A stretch of 64,000 nt of DNA, taken from contig JAUISX010000005.1 of NCBI GenBank assembly GCA_030434245.1, positions 223,337 through 287,336 on the forward strand. Reading direction: 5' to 3'. Under the pieces are notes generated by a model. That model had not been told where the DNA came from and did no database searches. It worked only from the letters and a program-made list of their open reading frames with translations. The translations under genes and the position numbers were made by a program. Shown piece after piece: positions 54,012 to 63,261 of this stretch. The first letter of the stretch is position 1, and every line of letters begins with the position of its first letter. The DNA comes from Porphyromonadaceae bacterium W3.11 (lineage in GTDB: Bacteria > Bacteroidota > Bacteroidia > Bacteroidales > Porphyromonadaceae).

Positions 54012-54707
54012 ATGGCAAGAATAAAGCAATACACCCCAAATAGTAAGATGGCTGACTTACTAAGTGATCATTACCGAATACTACTTTTGATTTTTCGCTT
54101 TGAAATCCCATTAGGGATGGGGGACAAAACGATTAGAGAGGTGTGTGAGGAGAATAATGTAGATATGGATACATTCCTTCAGATAGTACATCTTATTTTC
54201 TATGGTCATGAAAAAGGAGGTTATGACACTCATGAGCAGCTTAATTTACCATTGGTGATCAAGTTTTTGAGAAACAGTCATAGCTATTTTCTTGATTACC
54301 GTCTGCCTAGTATCCAGCGAAAACTTACAGAAGTTATTTCAGATGCCCCTGAGGAAGTAATCTTTGTGACCAAAAAATATTTTGATGAATACGTTTCAGA
54401 AGTGTATCATCATATGAGATATGAGGATGAGGTTGTCTTCCCTTATGTCGAAAAGTTGATCCAAGGGGAGCTTGATCCTAAGTACTCGATAGAGATTTTT
54501 GAGCAACGTCATGACCAGGTGGAGCTGAAGATGCTAGAGCTTAAGAATATCTTTATTAAATATTACACGATGAAGCCCAATTATGAGGTTAATAATATAT
54601 TGCATGAGTTATTCAGCTGCGGTGACGAACTGAGGGATCATAATGACGTCGAGGATTATCTTTTTATTCCTACGGTGAAGTCAATTGAGAAGGAATTAAG
54701 AAAATAA
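54012..54707 (+). CDS. Haemerythrin HHE domain protein (RIC/YtfE-like)
   Basis: This 231-residue protein begins with a DUF542-like small helical domain (MGDKTIREVCEENNVDMDTFLQIVHLI). A haemerythrin-like four-helix bundle follows: LRNSHSYFLDYRLPSIQ, HHMRYEDEVVFPYVEKLI, EQRHDQVELKMLEL and LRDHNDVEDYLFIPTVKSIE, giving His and Glu ligands of a di-iron site. Such proteins sense or repair damage by NO and oxygen. It lies 11 bp before a LuxR-type regulator. This resembles, as I recall, the PG1236-PG1237 (cdhR) pair of P. gingivalis. Confidence 0.85.
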   Translation: MARIKQYTPNSKMADLLSDHYRILLLIFRFEIPLGMGDKTIREVCEENNVDMDTFLQIVHLIFYGHEKGGYDTHEQLNLPLVIKFLRNSHSYFLDYRLPSIQRKLTEVISDAPEEVIFVTKKYFDEYVSEVYHHMRYEDEVVFPYVEKLIQGELDPKYSIEIFEQRHDQVELKMLELKNIFIKYYTMKPNYEVNNILHELFSCGDELRDHNDVEDYLFIPTVKSIEKELRK

Positions 54708-54718
54708 GGAGGGACATC

Positions 54719-55315
54719 GTGGACAAAGAAATAATGTATAATGTATTAATAGCACTTCCTACGGAGACTGAGGTTGAGTGTCTTAAGAAAGGACTCAAAG
54801 CAGTCGGCGGAGCGACACTTAATATTCGTTCCGCAAAGGATAATTATCAATTGTTGGAAGAGCTAAGAGAGGATCCCGTAGAGCTTCTTATTGTTAGTCC
54901 TATCATCTTTTCAGATCCTCTTATACCACTTGTGAAGAAGGAAGTGGGACAAGCTGATCTGAAGATAGTTGCCTATTGTTCTACTCTGGTTGAGGATGAT
55001 ATGTGCAATAATTTTGATGGAAAGATTTTGGTTACCGAAAGCTTTGCTGAAAAATTTAATGTACTGGAGAGTGTCTTAGCTATCGAAGAGTATGAAGAGG
55101 ATGCTCTTACCCCAAGAGAGAAGGATGTGGTGGTTGCTGTAGTGAAGGGGCTTACCAATAAAGAGATAGCAGAGGAGTTTTACCTCTCTCCTCACACGAT
55201 TATCACCCATAGGAGAAATATAGCCCGTAAGCTTAATATTCATAGTGCTTCTGGTCTTACCATATATGCTATCATGAATAAGCTTGTGTCATTAGATGAT
55301 ATTAAAGACCTATAA
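54719..55315 (+). CDS. LuxR-family transcriptional regulator
   Basis: This 198-residue protein has a GTG start. The N-terminal half has a receiver-like alternating fold (YNVLIALPTETEVECLKKGL...VELLIVSPIIFSDP), but the phosphorylatable Asp is replaced, so it is not a typical phospho-receiver. The C-terminus is a GerE/LuxR helix-turn-helix (LTPREKDVVVAVVKGLTNKEIAEEFYLSPHTIITHRRNIARKL). It is paired with the haemerythrin gene, suggesting redox- or iron-linked control. P. gingivalis CdhR, a haemin-uptake regulator, has the same neighbour. It overlaps hemW by 20 bp. Confidence 0.88.
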   Translation: MDKEIMYNVLIALPTETEVECLKKGLKAVGGATLNIRSAKDNYQLLEELREDPVELLIVSPIIFSDPLIPLVKKEVGQADLKIVAYCSTLVEDDMCNNFDGKILVTESFAEKFNVLESVLAIEEYEEDALTPREKDVVVAVVKGLTNKEIAEEFYLSPHTIITHRRNIARKLNIHSASGLTIYAIMNKLVSLDDIKDL

Positions 55316-56450
55316 CGTGAGAAGTGAATGTGCTGGGATTTATATCCATGTCCCATTTTGTGTTACAAAGTGTCCTTATTGTGATTTTTATTCTGTAGAG
55401 GGGGTCAAGTATCAGAGCGGATTTGTAAAGGCTTTGAAGGTGGAGGCTGTGAAACGCTCATATGAGCTAGAGGGTGTACCTATTCAAAGTGTTTATTTTG
55501 GAGGGGGAACACCGTCTCTGCTTAGTCATATCGAAGTAGGGGAGATCTTACAGACTTTGAGATCTTCATATCTTCTAGAGGATGATATAGAGATCACTAT
55601 GGAATGTAATCCTGGTGATTTGTCACAGATGGATGTGGAGAAGCACATGGCTCATGGGGTCAACCGATTTAGTATTGGAGCTCAGTCCTTTCAGCCTAAG
55701 TTGTTAAATACCTTGGGACGGAGGCACAAGAGAGAAGATACCATAAGAATGTATGGCTATTTTCAGAACCTAGGGGTGAAGAATATCTCTCTAGACCTTA
55801 TCTATGGTATCCCTGAGGAGACTCTTGAGGATCTAGAAGCTGATTTGGATCAAATTATAGCTATGGACCCTGAGCATATTTCTACATACCACTTGATTTA
55901 TGAAGAGGGGACTCCCTTTTTTAGAGCCCTTGAGAGTGGGCAACTTCAGGAGGTGGATGAGGGAATGAGTCTAAAGATGTCAAGCATCGTCCAAAAGAGA
56001 TTAGTAGAGGCGGGCTATGAGCATTATGAGATATCTAACTTTGCCAAGCCAGGTAGGCGGTCGCGACATAATTCATCTTATTGGCAAGGCATACCCTATA
56101 TCGGCTTAGGACCTTCAGCACATAGTTATATTCATCCATGGAGGTCATACAATCCCTCTGATGTAGATGAGTATAATCGTCAGCTAATGAGAGGAGCCGG
56201 TTTTCTCAATAGAAGCTATGAGTATATTTCTGGAGAAGTGGAGTTCGAGGAGTATCTTTTGACACGAATGAGAACTATAGAGGGTATCTCTCTGGCGGAT
56301 ATAAAGGAGATGGGTAAAGAACTGGATCAGACACAGGTTAAGATGATGATAGATAGAGGCTGGTTAACTCAGTCTGGTGATCGATTACGGTTGACTGAGG
56401 TTGGGATCAACCTATCTGATGCTATCATTTTACAGCTCTCATTATCATAA
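55296..56450 (+). CDS. hemW: HemW-like radical SAM protein
   Basis: This 384-residue radical SAM protein has the cluster motif CxxxCxxC at C22, C26 and C29 (VPFCVTKCPYCDFYS). It also has SVYFGGGTPSLL, TMECNPGD, NRFSIGAQSFQPKLLNTLGRRH and the HemW C-terminal region with HNSSYWQGIPYIGLGPSAHS. It lacks the extra N-terminal residues of true HemN, so it is a haem chaperone-type HemW rather than a coproporphyrinogen oxidase. The ATG start overlaps the LuxR gene; a GTG at 55317 is the alternative. Co-transcription with the regulator again suggests a link to haem. Confidence 0.9.
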   Translation: MILKTYNVRSECAGIYIHVPFCVTKCPYCDFYSVEGVKYQSGFVKALKVEAVKRSYELEGVPIQSVYFGGGTPSLLSHIEVGEILQTLRSSYLLEDDIEITMECNPGDLSQMDVEKHMAHGVNRFSIGAQSFQPKLLNTLGRRHKREDTIRMYGYFQNLGVKNISLDLIYGIPEETLEDLEADLDQIIAMDPEHISTYHLIYEEGTPFFRALESGQLQEVDEGMSLKMSSIVQKRLVEAGYEHYEISNFAKPGRRSRHNSSYWQGIPYIGLGPSAHSYIHPWRSYNPSDVDEYNRQLMRGAGFLNRSYEYISGEVEFEEYLLTRMRTIEGISLADIKEMGKELDQTQVKMMIDRGWLTQSGDRLRLTEVGINLSDAIILQLSLS

Positions 56451-56508
56451 TTCTTAGCAAGACAAGGATGAGGTAACGTATATATCTTACGTGTAGAAGT
56501 GCAGATAT

Positions 56509-56550
56509 TAAAAAGGTTGTACCGATGGTAAAATCGGTACAACCTTTTTG
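56509..56550. terminator. Strong bidirectional terminator
   Basis: AAAAAGGTTGTACCGAT pairs perfectly with ATCGGTACAACCTTTTT around the loop GGTAAA. It lies between convergent hemW and the ABC permease gene. Confidence 0.92.
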
Positions 56551-56615
56551 CTTTATCTAAAAAAGAATTTTGTTACTTGATAGTGTTGCAAGAAGTGCAA
56601 CATCCTTTATACGAG

Positions 56616-57932
56616 TTATTTATACGAGACCCACTTGATCATCTCCTTAACGGATGGCTTCTTACCGTACATTAATAGTCCAACTCGGAATATCTTAGCG
56701 GCTAGCCATACCATCACTAATGTGGTGACTACCATCATTATGGTAGAAACTACTATCTGCCATACTGGTGGATCAAATGGAAGGCGAACCATCATTACGT
56801 TAGGCCCGATAAATGGTATGAATGATCCCCATAATGCTAGTGGTCCAAATGGATTATCAGCAGAGTAGAATGCTGCATAAAAACCAAACAGCATGAACAG
56901 AGTGATAGGCATCGTCATCTGGCTTACATCTTCGTCCGAATCCATAGCTGCACCAATCGCTGCAAAGATACTTGCGAAAGATAGGTAAGCACAAATAAAG
57001 TAAAAGATAAAGGCAATGAACATACCTCCGAAGTTAAAGTTAGAAAGTGGCAGGATGATCTCTTGAATCATTTCAGGATCAAAGTCTCCTGCAGTTGACA
57101 TATTTGCAGACAGCTGCTGGAGGTCAAGCGTTGCACTTCCTATCATAAAAACTTGTGAGAGGATGAACGCTAGCACCAATAAGATCGCCCATAGCATTAC
57201 CTGAGTGACACCGACCAAACCGATAGCTACCATTTTTGCAAAAAGTAGTGTGGTAGGCTTAACGGAGGAGGCTATGATCTCAACGATTCGGCTTTTCTTT
57301 TCCTCCATCACACTCGTCATTACCATACTACCGTATGTTATCACGAACATGAATAGCAGGATGTTGAAGATTTCTCCAATAACCATCGCCACCATAGCAG
57401 AGCTCTCTTTTTCCTCTCCACTGTCGCTCCATTGGACAGAGGAGACATTGATGCTCACTTTAGTGTCATCAATGATTTTTTCTAGTCCTGGAATACCATA
57501 GGAGTCTATCTTTTCTTTCCTTAGTGCTGGCTCCAATGCTTCCGATATGTGATAGCCCAGAGTGGGGACAATAGATGAGTGTGAATAGATTGTAATGGCT
57601 TTAGGATTAACCAACAGGTCATCCGATATCATTACATAGGCATAATAATTATCATCTTTTTTATCACGTAGCTGAGCTATATCTGCATCACCTTTGACAA
57701 ACTTAAATCCATCCTTGGATTTTTGAGATGCGATGTTGTCAAAATATTTATTGGTTTGGTCAATAACCATAACCGTCTTTTCTGAATTATCTCTAGCACT
57801 CATACCTAAAAGCATAGGTACTAGTGTAATGGCAATAATAAGAAGTGGCGTTAAAAACGTAATGATGACAAATGACTTCTTATTGACTTTCGATAGATAC
57901 TCTTTTCTGAGTACAATCCAGAATTTATTCAT
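56616..57932 (-). CDS. ABC-2 type transporter permease (NatB-like)
   Basis: This 438-residue protein starts with a cytoplasmic end, a first membrane helix (SFVIITFLTPLLIIAITLVPMLL) and a large extracytoplasmic domain (about 45-180). Five to six further helices follow (IFNILLFMFVITYGSMVMTSVMEEKKSRIVEIIASSVKP, IGLVGVTQVMLWAILLVLAFIL, GGMFIAFIFYFICAYLSFASIF). EEKKSRIVEII is characteristic of the NatB/ABC-2 family. It pairs with the ATPase gene, whose stop it overlaps by 4 bp. The substrate may be sodium or a small molecule; unknown. Confidence 0.9.
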   Translation of the reverse strand: MNKFWIVLRKEYLSKVNKKSFVIITFLTPLLIIAITLVPMLLGMSARDNSEKTVMVIDQTNKYFDNIASQKSKDGFKFVKGDADIAQLRDKKDDNYYAYVMISDDLLVNPKAITIYSHSSIVPTLGYHISEALEPALRKEKIDSYGIPGLEKIIDDTKVSINVSSVQWSDSGEEKESSAMVAMVIGEIFNILLFMFVITYGSMVMTSVMEEKKSRIVEIIASSVKPTTLLFAKMVAIGLVGVTQVMLWAILLVLAFILSQVFMIGSATLDLQQLSANMSTAGDFDPEMIQEIILPLSNFNFGGMFIAFIFYFICAYLSFASIFAAIGAAMDSDEDVSQMTMPITLFMLFGFYAAFYSADNPFGPLALWGSFIPFIGPNVMMVRLPFDPPVWQIVVSTIMMVVTTLVMVWLAAKIFRVGLLMYGKKPSVKEMIKWVSYK

Positions 57933-58882
57933 AGTGTTACCTCCTTCTCTTTTAAAGTTGATTTGCCATTACTAACGACATCTAAGAAAATTTCATGCAT
58001 ACTAGGGATGACCTCCTCAAACTGAACAATATTCGAAAAGCTATTCCACTCAGTGATAATTTCTTTAGCACCGAAGTTATTCATATTTTCAAGAACCATA
58101 GTGGTCCTTCCGTAGCGATCTATATGATTTTCTCTGATATTGTACCTTTCTTTCGTTGAGGATGGGATATTGAGATCCCCTTCAAATACAAACTTGTATG
58201 TATCTCCTTTATAGCTCTGTTTGATGAGTTGGACATCTCCCTGAAGGACTACATGACTCTTATTAATAAGTGTCATGTTGTCACAAAGTTCCTCCACGCT
58301 CTGCATGTTGTGAGTGGAGAAGATAATAGTGTGTCCTTGATCTCGTAGCTCTAATATTTCGTTTTTGAGTAACTCTACGTTGACGGGGTCAAAACCACTA
58401 AAAGGTTCATCAAAGATAAGTAGCCTAGGTTTGTGAATAACTGTGCATATGAATTGTACTTTCTGAGCCATCCCCTTAGAGAGTTCTTGTACCTTCTTAT
58501 TCCACCAGGGCATGATATCCATTTTCTCAAACCATTCAGTAAGGACTCTCTTAGCATCTTTTCTACTCATTCCCTTAAGCTGAGCTAGGTAGATCGCTTG
58601 CTCCCCAACCTTCATTTTTCGGTATAACCCTCTTTCCTCTGGTAGATAACCGATAAGATTAACGTCACTGGGTTGGAAAGGCCTGCCATCGAAAATAATC
58701 TCACCACTATCTGGAGCTGTAATCCTATTGAGGATACGTATGAGAGTGGTTTTGCCTGCACCGTTCGGCCCTAATAAGCCGTAGATTTTTCCCTCTGGGA
58801 TATCTAGGCTTACATGGTCAAGTGCGCGATGCTGAGCATAGTCTTTGACCACGTCCTTGACTTCAATTACATAGTTACTCAT
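57929..58882 (-). CDS. ABC transporter ATP-binding protein (NatA-like)
   Basis: This 317-residue ATPase has Walker A GLLGPNGAGKTTLIRIL, signature LSKGMAQK, Walker B RLLIFDEPFSGFDP and the switch histidine in IIFSTHNMQS. A C-terminal regulatory region of about 100 residues is typical of the drug- or sodium-exporting NatA class (DUF4162-like). It forms an exporter with the permease gene that follows. Confidence 0.95.
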   Translation of the reverse strand: MSNYVIEVKDVVKDYAQHRALDHVSLDIPEGKIYGLLGPNGAGKTTLIRILNRITAPDSGEIIFDGRPFQPSDVNLIGYLPEERGLYRKMKVGEQAIYLAQLKGMSRKDAKRVLTEWFEKMDIMPWWNKKVQELSKGMAQKVQFICTVIHKPRLLIFDEPFSGFDPVNVELLKNEILELRDQGHTIIFSTHNMQSVEELCDNMTLINKSHVVLQGDVQLIKQSYKGDTYKFVFEGDLNIPSSTKERYNIRENHIDRYGRTTMVLENMNNFGAKEIITEWNSFSNIVQFEEVIPSMHEIFLDVVSNGKSTLKEKEVTL

Positions 58883-58906
58883 TGTCTCTTATTTACTATT
58901 TTTTGA

Positions 58907-60955
58907 TTACTTAATTCTCTTTGGTGGGGTAAGTGTCCTGTCCCCAAGTATATTTGCAATAGTTTGTTTTTGTCTATTTAGCTCTGATAATCTCTCCAAT
59001 AGAGACATCCCAGTATCTGTATCATTATTTTTGCACGCCTCATTGATTTGCTTGATCAGTGAAGCGATTTCATTTTCTAGCACAGCATTCTTATAACTGG
59101 TTATATCTTTTAGAATTAACTTCTCCAGTTCCTGCTCACTTTCTTGCTCTTCCACAAATGATTGATGCAGAGGACTAAGTTTATTATCTTCCGTGATGAT
59201 TTGATTACCAAAGTGGAGAATGCTGGGATCATCGTACGAAGGGATGAATGTCTTAGGATTAAAAGATGGGTTAACCTCTTGCTCCTCTATAAGGTCATCC
59301 ATTAACTTACTAAAGGCTGGTGTCAATACATCCTTCTCTTCGAGGTCTCTAGTCTGGTCATAGATCAGATCTATCACGCTGGCACCAATTACACCGGAAT
59401 TGAGCTCATAAGCCTCAATGAATCGGGTGCCATGGTGGATTAAATACTTTAGCAACTCTATCTCATAGACATTTAGTGGGTGTTCAAGTTTAGGCTTCTT
59501 TACCTTTGAGGCTACTTTTTGGTATCCTCTAAATGGTGCCTGAGTCGAAAGGTTGGTGAAGGTACCACTTTTTTGCTGTGAATCATCTGCAGATTGCCTA
59601 TTTTTCTGCCTTTCTATTTCGCGTGCTTTAGCCCGCCTTTCTTCTTCGTAGCGATCTTGTCGGATTTGATTGATTCGCTGTGTTAGAGCCTCCACCGATA
59701 GCCCTACGATGGCACTAATATTATTGATATAGACCTCTCTAACGATGTCGTCATCTATGAATGAGATGGATTCTGAAACCTCTTGTATAATCTGTACCTT
59801 AGCTTGTGGCTCCTCTCCTAGCTGTTCGGTGAGTATCCGCTCCTTGAAGTATATGCCATCCTCTTCATTAGCTGAGATAAATTCCTCTATATCCTCAAGA
59901 GTATGAGTCATTGCAAAGGTGTCGGGGTCTTCTCCCTCAGGCAGTCGAAGGATATTGACGCTCATCCCCTTTTGTAAGCATATATCTAACCCTTTAAGGG
60001 TAGCACTTAGCCCAGCATTGTCTGCGTCAAAGATGAGTGTGATGTTAGATGTATATCGCTTGACCAATTGGACTTGCTGACTGGTGAGTGCTGTCCCTGA
60101 GCTGGCTACTACGTTTTGAATCCCTCTTTGGAACATAGATAAGACGTCCATATATCCCTCAACGACGAGGCACTTATCCTTCTTTGAGATTTCTCGTTTC
60201 GAGAAGTATAGACCGTATAGCTCATTGCTTTTATCGTATAAGTCGGATGCAGGGGAATTAATATATTTACCTACATGCTCTACCTTTTTGAGGATTCTCC
60301 CACCAAAACCAACTATGTTTCCACTAATTGAGTGGATTGGGAAGATGACTCTTTCTCGATAGCGGTCATACCAATCTCCCTTTTTGCTTTTGCTGATCAA
60401 TCCTAGATGTTCGAGAATAGTAAAATCAATCCCCTGATTTTTGGCAGCCTTTACAAGAAAGTCCCACTCTGCTGGAGAGTATCCTAGCTCGAAATTCTGT
60501 ATGGTTTCATCCGTCAAACCTCTTTCCCTGAAATAACTCAGAGCTATTCTTCTCCCTTCTGCTCCTTGCTGTAACTCGTTAGCAAACTTATCTCGTGCAA
60601 AGTTATTAGCATTCAGTAGTTTCTCTCTTTCGCTCTTTCTTTGTTCTTGTTCGGGCGAAAGCTCTTGCTCTATAACCTGTATCCCATATTTTTTCCCAAG
60701 ATACTTTATAGCTTCTGGGAAAGAAAGGTTTTCATGCTTCATTAAGAAGGATAGAGGGGTACCGCCCTCGCCACAGACAAAGCATTTGCAGATATTTTTG
60801 GAAACGGATACATTAAATGAAGGATGTGAGTCATCATGAAAAGGACATAGTCCTACATAATCACGTCCCTTTCGATGAAGTGTGACAAAGTCTCCTACGA
60901 CATCCGCAATTTCTGCCCGATCAATAATCTGATCTATGATTCTTCTTTCTATCAT
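58907..60955 (-). CDS. dnaG: DNA primase
   Basis: This 682-residue primase has an N-terminal zinc-binding domain C37-x2-H40...C58-x2-C61 (GLCPFHDDSHPSF, CKCFVCGEGG). The Toprim catalytic domain has LVVEGYMDVLSM, ASSGTALTSQQ and LIFDADNAGLSA. A C-terminal DnaB-interacting region follows. It lays RNA primers at replication forks. It overlaps the kdsB stop by one base. Confidence 0.97.
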   Translation of the reverse strand: MIERRIIDQIIDRAEIADVVGDFVTLHRKGRDYVGLCPFHDDSHPSFNVSVSKNICKCFVCGEGGTPLSFLMKHENLSFPEAIKYLGKKYGIQVIEQELSPEQEQRKSEREKLLNANNFARDKFANELQQGAEGRRIALSYFRERGLTDETIQNFELGYSPAEWDFLVKAAKNQGIDFTILEHLGLISKSKKGDWYDRYRERVIFPIHSISGNIVGFGGRILKKVEHVGKYINSPASDLYDKSNELYGLYFSKREISKKDKCLVVEGYMDVLSMFQRGIQNVVASSGTALTSQQVQLVKRYTSNITLIFDADNAGLSATLKGLDICLQKGMSVNILRLPEGEDPDTFAMTHTLEDIEEFISANEEDGIYFKERILTEQLGEEPQAKVQIIQEVSESISFIDDDIVREVYINNISAIVGLSVEALTQRINQIRQDRYEEERRAKAREIERQKNRQSADDSQQKSGTFTNLSTQAPFRGYQKVASKVKKPKLEHPLNVYEIELLKYLIHHGTRFIEAYELNSGVIGASVIDLIYDQTRDLEEKDVLTPAFSKLMDDLIEEQEVNPSFNPKTFIPSYDDPSILHFGNQIITEDNKLSPLHQSFVEEQESEQELEKLILKDITSYKNAVLENEIASLIKQINEACKNNDTDTGMSLLERLSELNRQKQTIANILGDRTLTPPKRIK

Positions 60956-61731
60956 TATAGATTATGTGAGAGGTAGTATTCTCTAGCTCGTTCTAAGTCT
61001 TTAGGTGTGTCAATACCAATGCTTATATCATTTGTGAGGACTGTCTTTATCTTATATCCAGCCTGTAGCCACCTAAGCTGTTCGAGCCCCTCAGATTGCT
61101 CTAATGGACTTATTGGGAGTTTTGTGATTTGTTTGAGGACTTCACTGCGATATCCATAAAGTCCAATATGTCTATAGTAATGTATTGATGAACGTTGTGA
61201 GTCGTTTCCTAGGTCTCGAAAATAGGGAATTGGGTATCTACTAAAATAGAGTGCATATCCATCCGATGTCGTCACAACCTTAACTTGGTTGGGATTTGAT
61301 AACTCTTCGAAACTTGTGCCGTTAGGGTAGGGATGAATAGGTGTAGCAATATCAGTCTTAGTATCACTAAAGGCTGATATTAAATCCTTTAATAGCGTCT
61401 TAGACACAAAGGGTTCATCCCCCTGAATGTTGATGATGACGTCGAATGTACCTTTCGTTTTTCCTAAGGCTTCTGACACGCGGTCTGTCCCACTTTTATG
61501 TTTTGTTGAAGTCATTATAACCTTGCCACCAAAGCTCTTGACCTCATCGTATATCCGTTGGTCATCTGTAGCCACTATGACCTCCTGAAGTACATCTTGG
61601 CTTCTCTCATAAACATGCTGAATGATAGTCTTAGACCCAATAGTGTATAGGGGCTTACCTGGTAACCTTGTAGAGGCATACCGAGCAGGAATGATTCCGA
61701 GAATCTTGAGCTTTTGTGCACTGCTATTCAT
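60955..61731 (-). CDS. kdsB: 3-deoxy-manno-octulosonate cytidylyltransferase (CMP-KDO synthetase)
   Basis: This 258-residue protein begins LKILGIIPARYASTRLPGKPL and has IIQHVYERS, VIVATDDQRIYDEV, MTSTKHKSGTDRVSEAL, VIINIQGDEPFV and YYRHIGLYGYRSEVL. All are typical of KdsB. It activates KDO for lipopolysaccharide core synthesis, which shows a Gram-negative envelope. It is the first gene of kdsB-dnaG, with a -7 element TATATTTG on the minus strand at 61762-61769. Confidence 0.97.
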   Translation of the reverse strand: MNSSAQKLKILGIIPARYASTRLPGKPLYTIGSKTIIQHVYERSQDVLQEVIVATDDQRIYDEVKSFGGKVIMTSTKHKSGTDRVSEALGKTKGTFDVIINIQGDEPFVSKTLLKDLISAFSDTKTDIATPIHPYPNGTSFEELSNPNQVKVVTTSDGYALYFSRYPIPYFRDLGNDSQRSSIHYYRHIGLYGYRSEVLKQITKLPISPLEQSEGLEQLRWLQAGYKIKTVLTNDISIGIDTPKDLERAREYYLSHNL

Positions 61732-61761
61732 AAGGGTTTACGCTATTATTTCACTTAGACA

Positions 61762-61769
61762 CAAATATA
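61762..61769 (-). promoter_or_regulatory. -7 promoter element of kdsB-dnaG (TATATTTG)
   Basis: It fits TAnnTTTG on the minus strand, 31-38 bp upstream of the kdsB ATG. Confidence 0.45.
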
Positions 61770-62085
61770 CTAAAGTTTGAGACAATTTTAGGATTAAGAA
61801 TCATATTATTCAGGGGTTAGACATTAGAAACATAAGAAATGACATGAGTAGCTGTATTATAGAGGTGAATTGTTTTTTTCATGATATGAATAGGATGATA
61901 TATAAGTTATGGGTTGAATGAATTGTAGTTAAAAATAACTCATGCTGATTATTTTGCATTTATGTATCTTTGAAGATGTGGAACTATCCGATGTTCATTG
62001 ATAGTACTGAAACAATTAACTGGAAAATTGTAAAAATGTAGAGGTCGTCAAGAAGCAATTTTAAACTTCTAAAGGATTATTAATT
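61770..62085. other. Intergenic region between kdsB and a lipoprotein gene
   Basis: No gene is visible. A plus-strand -7 element TATCTTTG at 61965-61972 is the likely promoter of the lipoprotein gene, giving a leader of about 105 nt. Confidence 0.45.
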
Positions 62086-62547
62086 ATGGGAAATAAACAT
62101 ATTATCAGTAGTGCTACATGGGTGTTTATGATGCTTCTTTGTTCTCTTGTGTCTTGTCGTAAAGAAAACACTATGAGTTCGAAAGAATTAGAGACTAAAG
62201 TTGAAAGAATAGAAGTCGATAAGGTCTTTTCATTAGATACTATACAAGGTGGAGATTGGACTCATTTTTATGTCGTAATTCCCTATATGGACTCAGATTC
62301 TTTGATTGAAGCTAATGGGATTATATGTAGTTATACTGATATGTCAGAGCTAAGAAGATTAACGATGTTCGATGACATCAATACATTATTGATACTGAAA
62401 GAAGACAGGCTGAAAAAGATTGAAGCCCTTTCGCGGTCTATCATTGACTTTTCAGGTATTGTACGTGTTGATTCAGTAAAGTTTAGTCGATACCAACCCT
62501 TCATAATGAATAAAGGTAGATCAGTAAGCATTTTCGAGGCACATTAA
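62086..62547 (+). CDS. Hypothetical lipoprotein
   Basis: This 153-residue protein has a signal peptide and lipobox (SSATWVFMMLLCSLVSC), followed by a charged linker and a small mixed alpha/beta domain. No family is recognised. It stands alone between kdsB-dnaG and the fumarase genes and is convergent with the latter. It probably sits in the outer or inner membrane facing the periplasm. Confidence 0.65.
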   Translation: MGNKHIISSATWVFMMLLCSLVSCRKENTMSSKELETKVERIEVDKVFSLDTIQGGDWTHFYVVIPYMDSDSLIEANGIICSYTDMSELRRLTMFDDINTLLILKEDRLKKIEALSRSIIDFSGIVRVDSVKFSRYQPFIMNKGRSVSIFEAH

Positions 62548-62618
62548 TTTCCATCAAGAGTACAGAGGAAAAGAAGATGAAAATCAGTTCCCAAAGGGCG
62601 GGCGGATTTAGTGCGAAA

Positions 62619-62659
62619 GGAAAAGGTCGGAGTCCAATACAGGAGTTCCGACCTTTATC
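62619..62659. terminator. Intrinsic terminator of the fumarase genes
   Basis: AAAGGTCGGA pairs with TCCGACCTTT. Read on the minus strand it ends in TTTTCCTTT, 20 bp past the beta-subunit stop. Confidence 0.75.
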
Positions 62660-62679
62660 TAATACTTATTGATAGTCTA

Positions 62680-63240
62680 TTACTTTCTTTCGTAAGTAGC
62701 TCTACCCTGTATGTATGAGTTGTTTCCTTCGCTATCAATAGCAACAATCACAGGAAGGTTTTCCACTCTTAGTTTTCGAATCGCTTCAGTTCCTAGCTCC
62801 TCGAAAGCAATAACCTCTGCCTCTTTTACAGCTTGTGACATGAGTGCTGCTGCACCACCAATAGCGGCAAAGTATATTCCAGTCTCATCCTTAATCGTCT
62901 GGACTACTTCATCACTCCTAAGGCCCTTGCCTATCATAGCTTTAAGACCTTTACGCATAAGAGTAGGGGAGTAGGCATCCATTCTACCTGCTGTTGTTGG
63001 ACCAACAGAGCCAATAGGTTCACCTGGCTTTGCAGGAGCTGGACCAGCATAATACACAATCTGACCCTCAAAGTCAAATGGCATCTCTTCGCCACGCTCT
63101 AGCATCTCCACAAGACGAAGGTGAGCAGCATCACGTGCTGTATAGATAGTACCAGTGATAAACACCATGTCACCAGCATGAAGTGTACGAATTACATCAT
63201 CTGTAAGTGGTGGTGTGATTACTCTTCTATTTTCTTCCAT
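62680..63240 (-). CDS. Class I fumarate hydratase, beta subunit (C-terminal domain)
   Basis: This 186-residue protein matches the Fumerase_C/TtdB domain: GDMVFITGTIYTARDAAHLRLVE, GQIVYYAGPAPAKPGEPIGSVGPTTAGRMDAY and GKGLRSDEVVQTIKDETGIYFAAIGGAAAL. It works with the alpha subunit encoded 21 bp upstream as an iron-sulphur hydro-lyase interconverting fumarate and malate. In E. coli FumA and FumB both domains are in one chain of about 550 residues; here they are separate genes. L-tartrate dehydratase has the same split layout and cannot be fully excluded, but aspA nearby favours fumarase. Confidence 0.88.
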   Translation of the reverse strand: MEENRRVITPPLTDDVIRTLHAGDMVFITGTIYTARDAAHLRLVEMLERGEEMPFDFEGQIVYYAGPAPAKPGEPIGSVGPTTAGRMDAYSPTLMRKGLKAMIGKGLRSDEVVQTIKDETGIYFAAIGGAAALMSQAVKEAEVIAFEELGTEAIRKLRVENLPVIVAIDSEGNNSYIQGRATYERK

Positions 63241-63261
63241 GATATTGATTCTATCTTAAGT

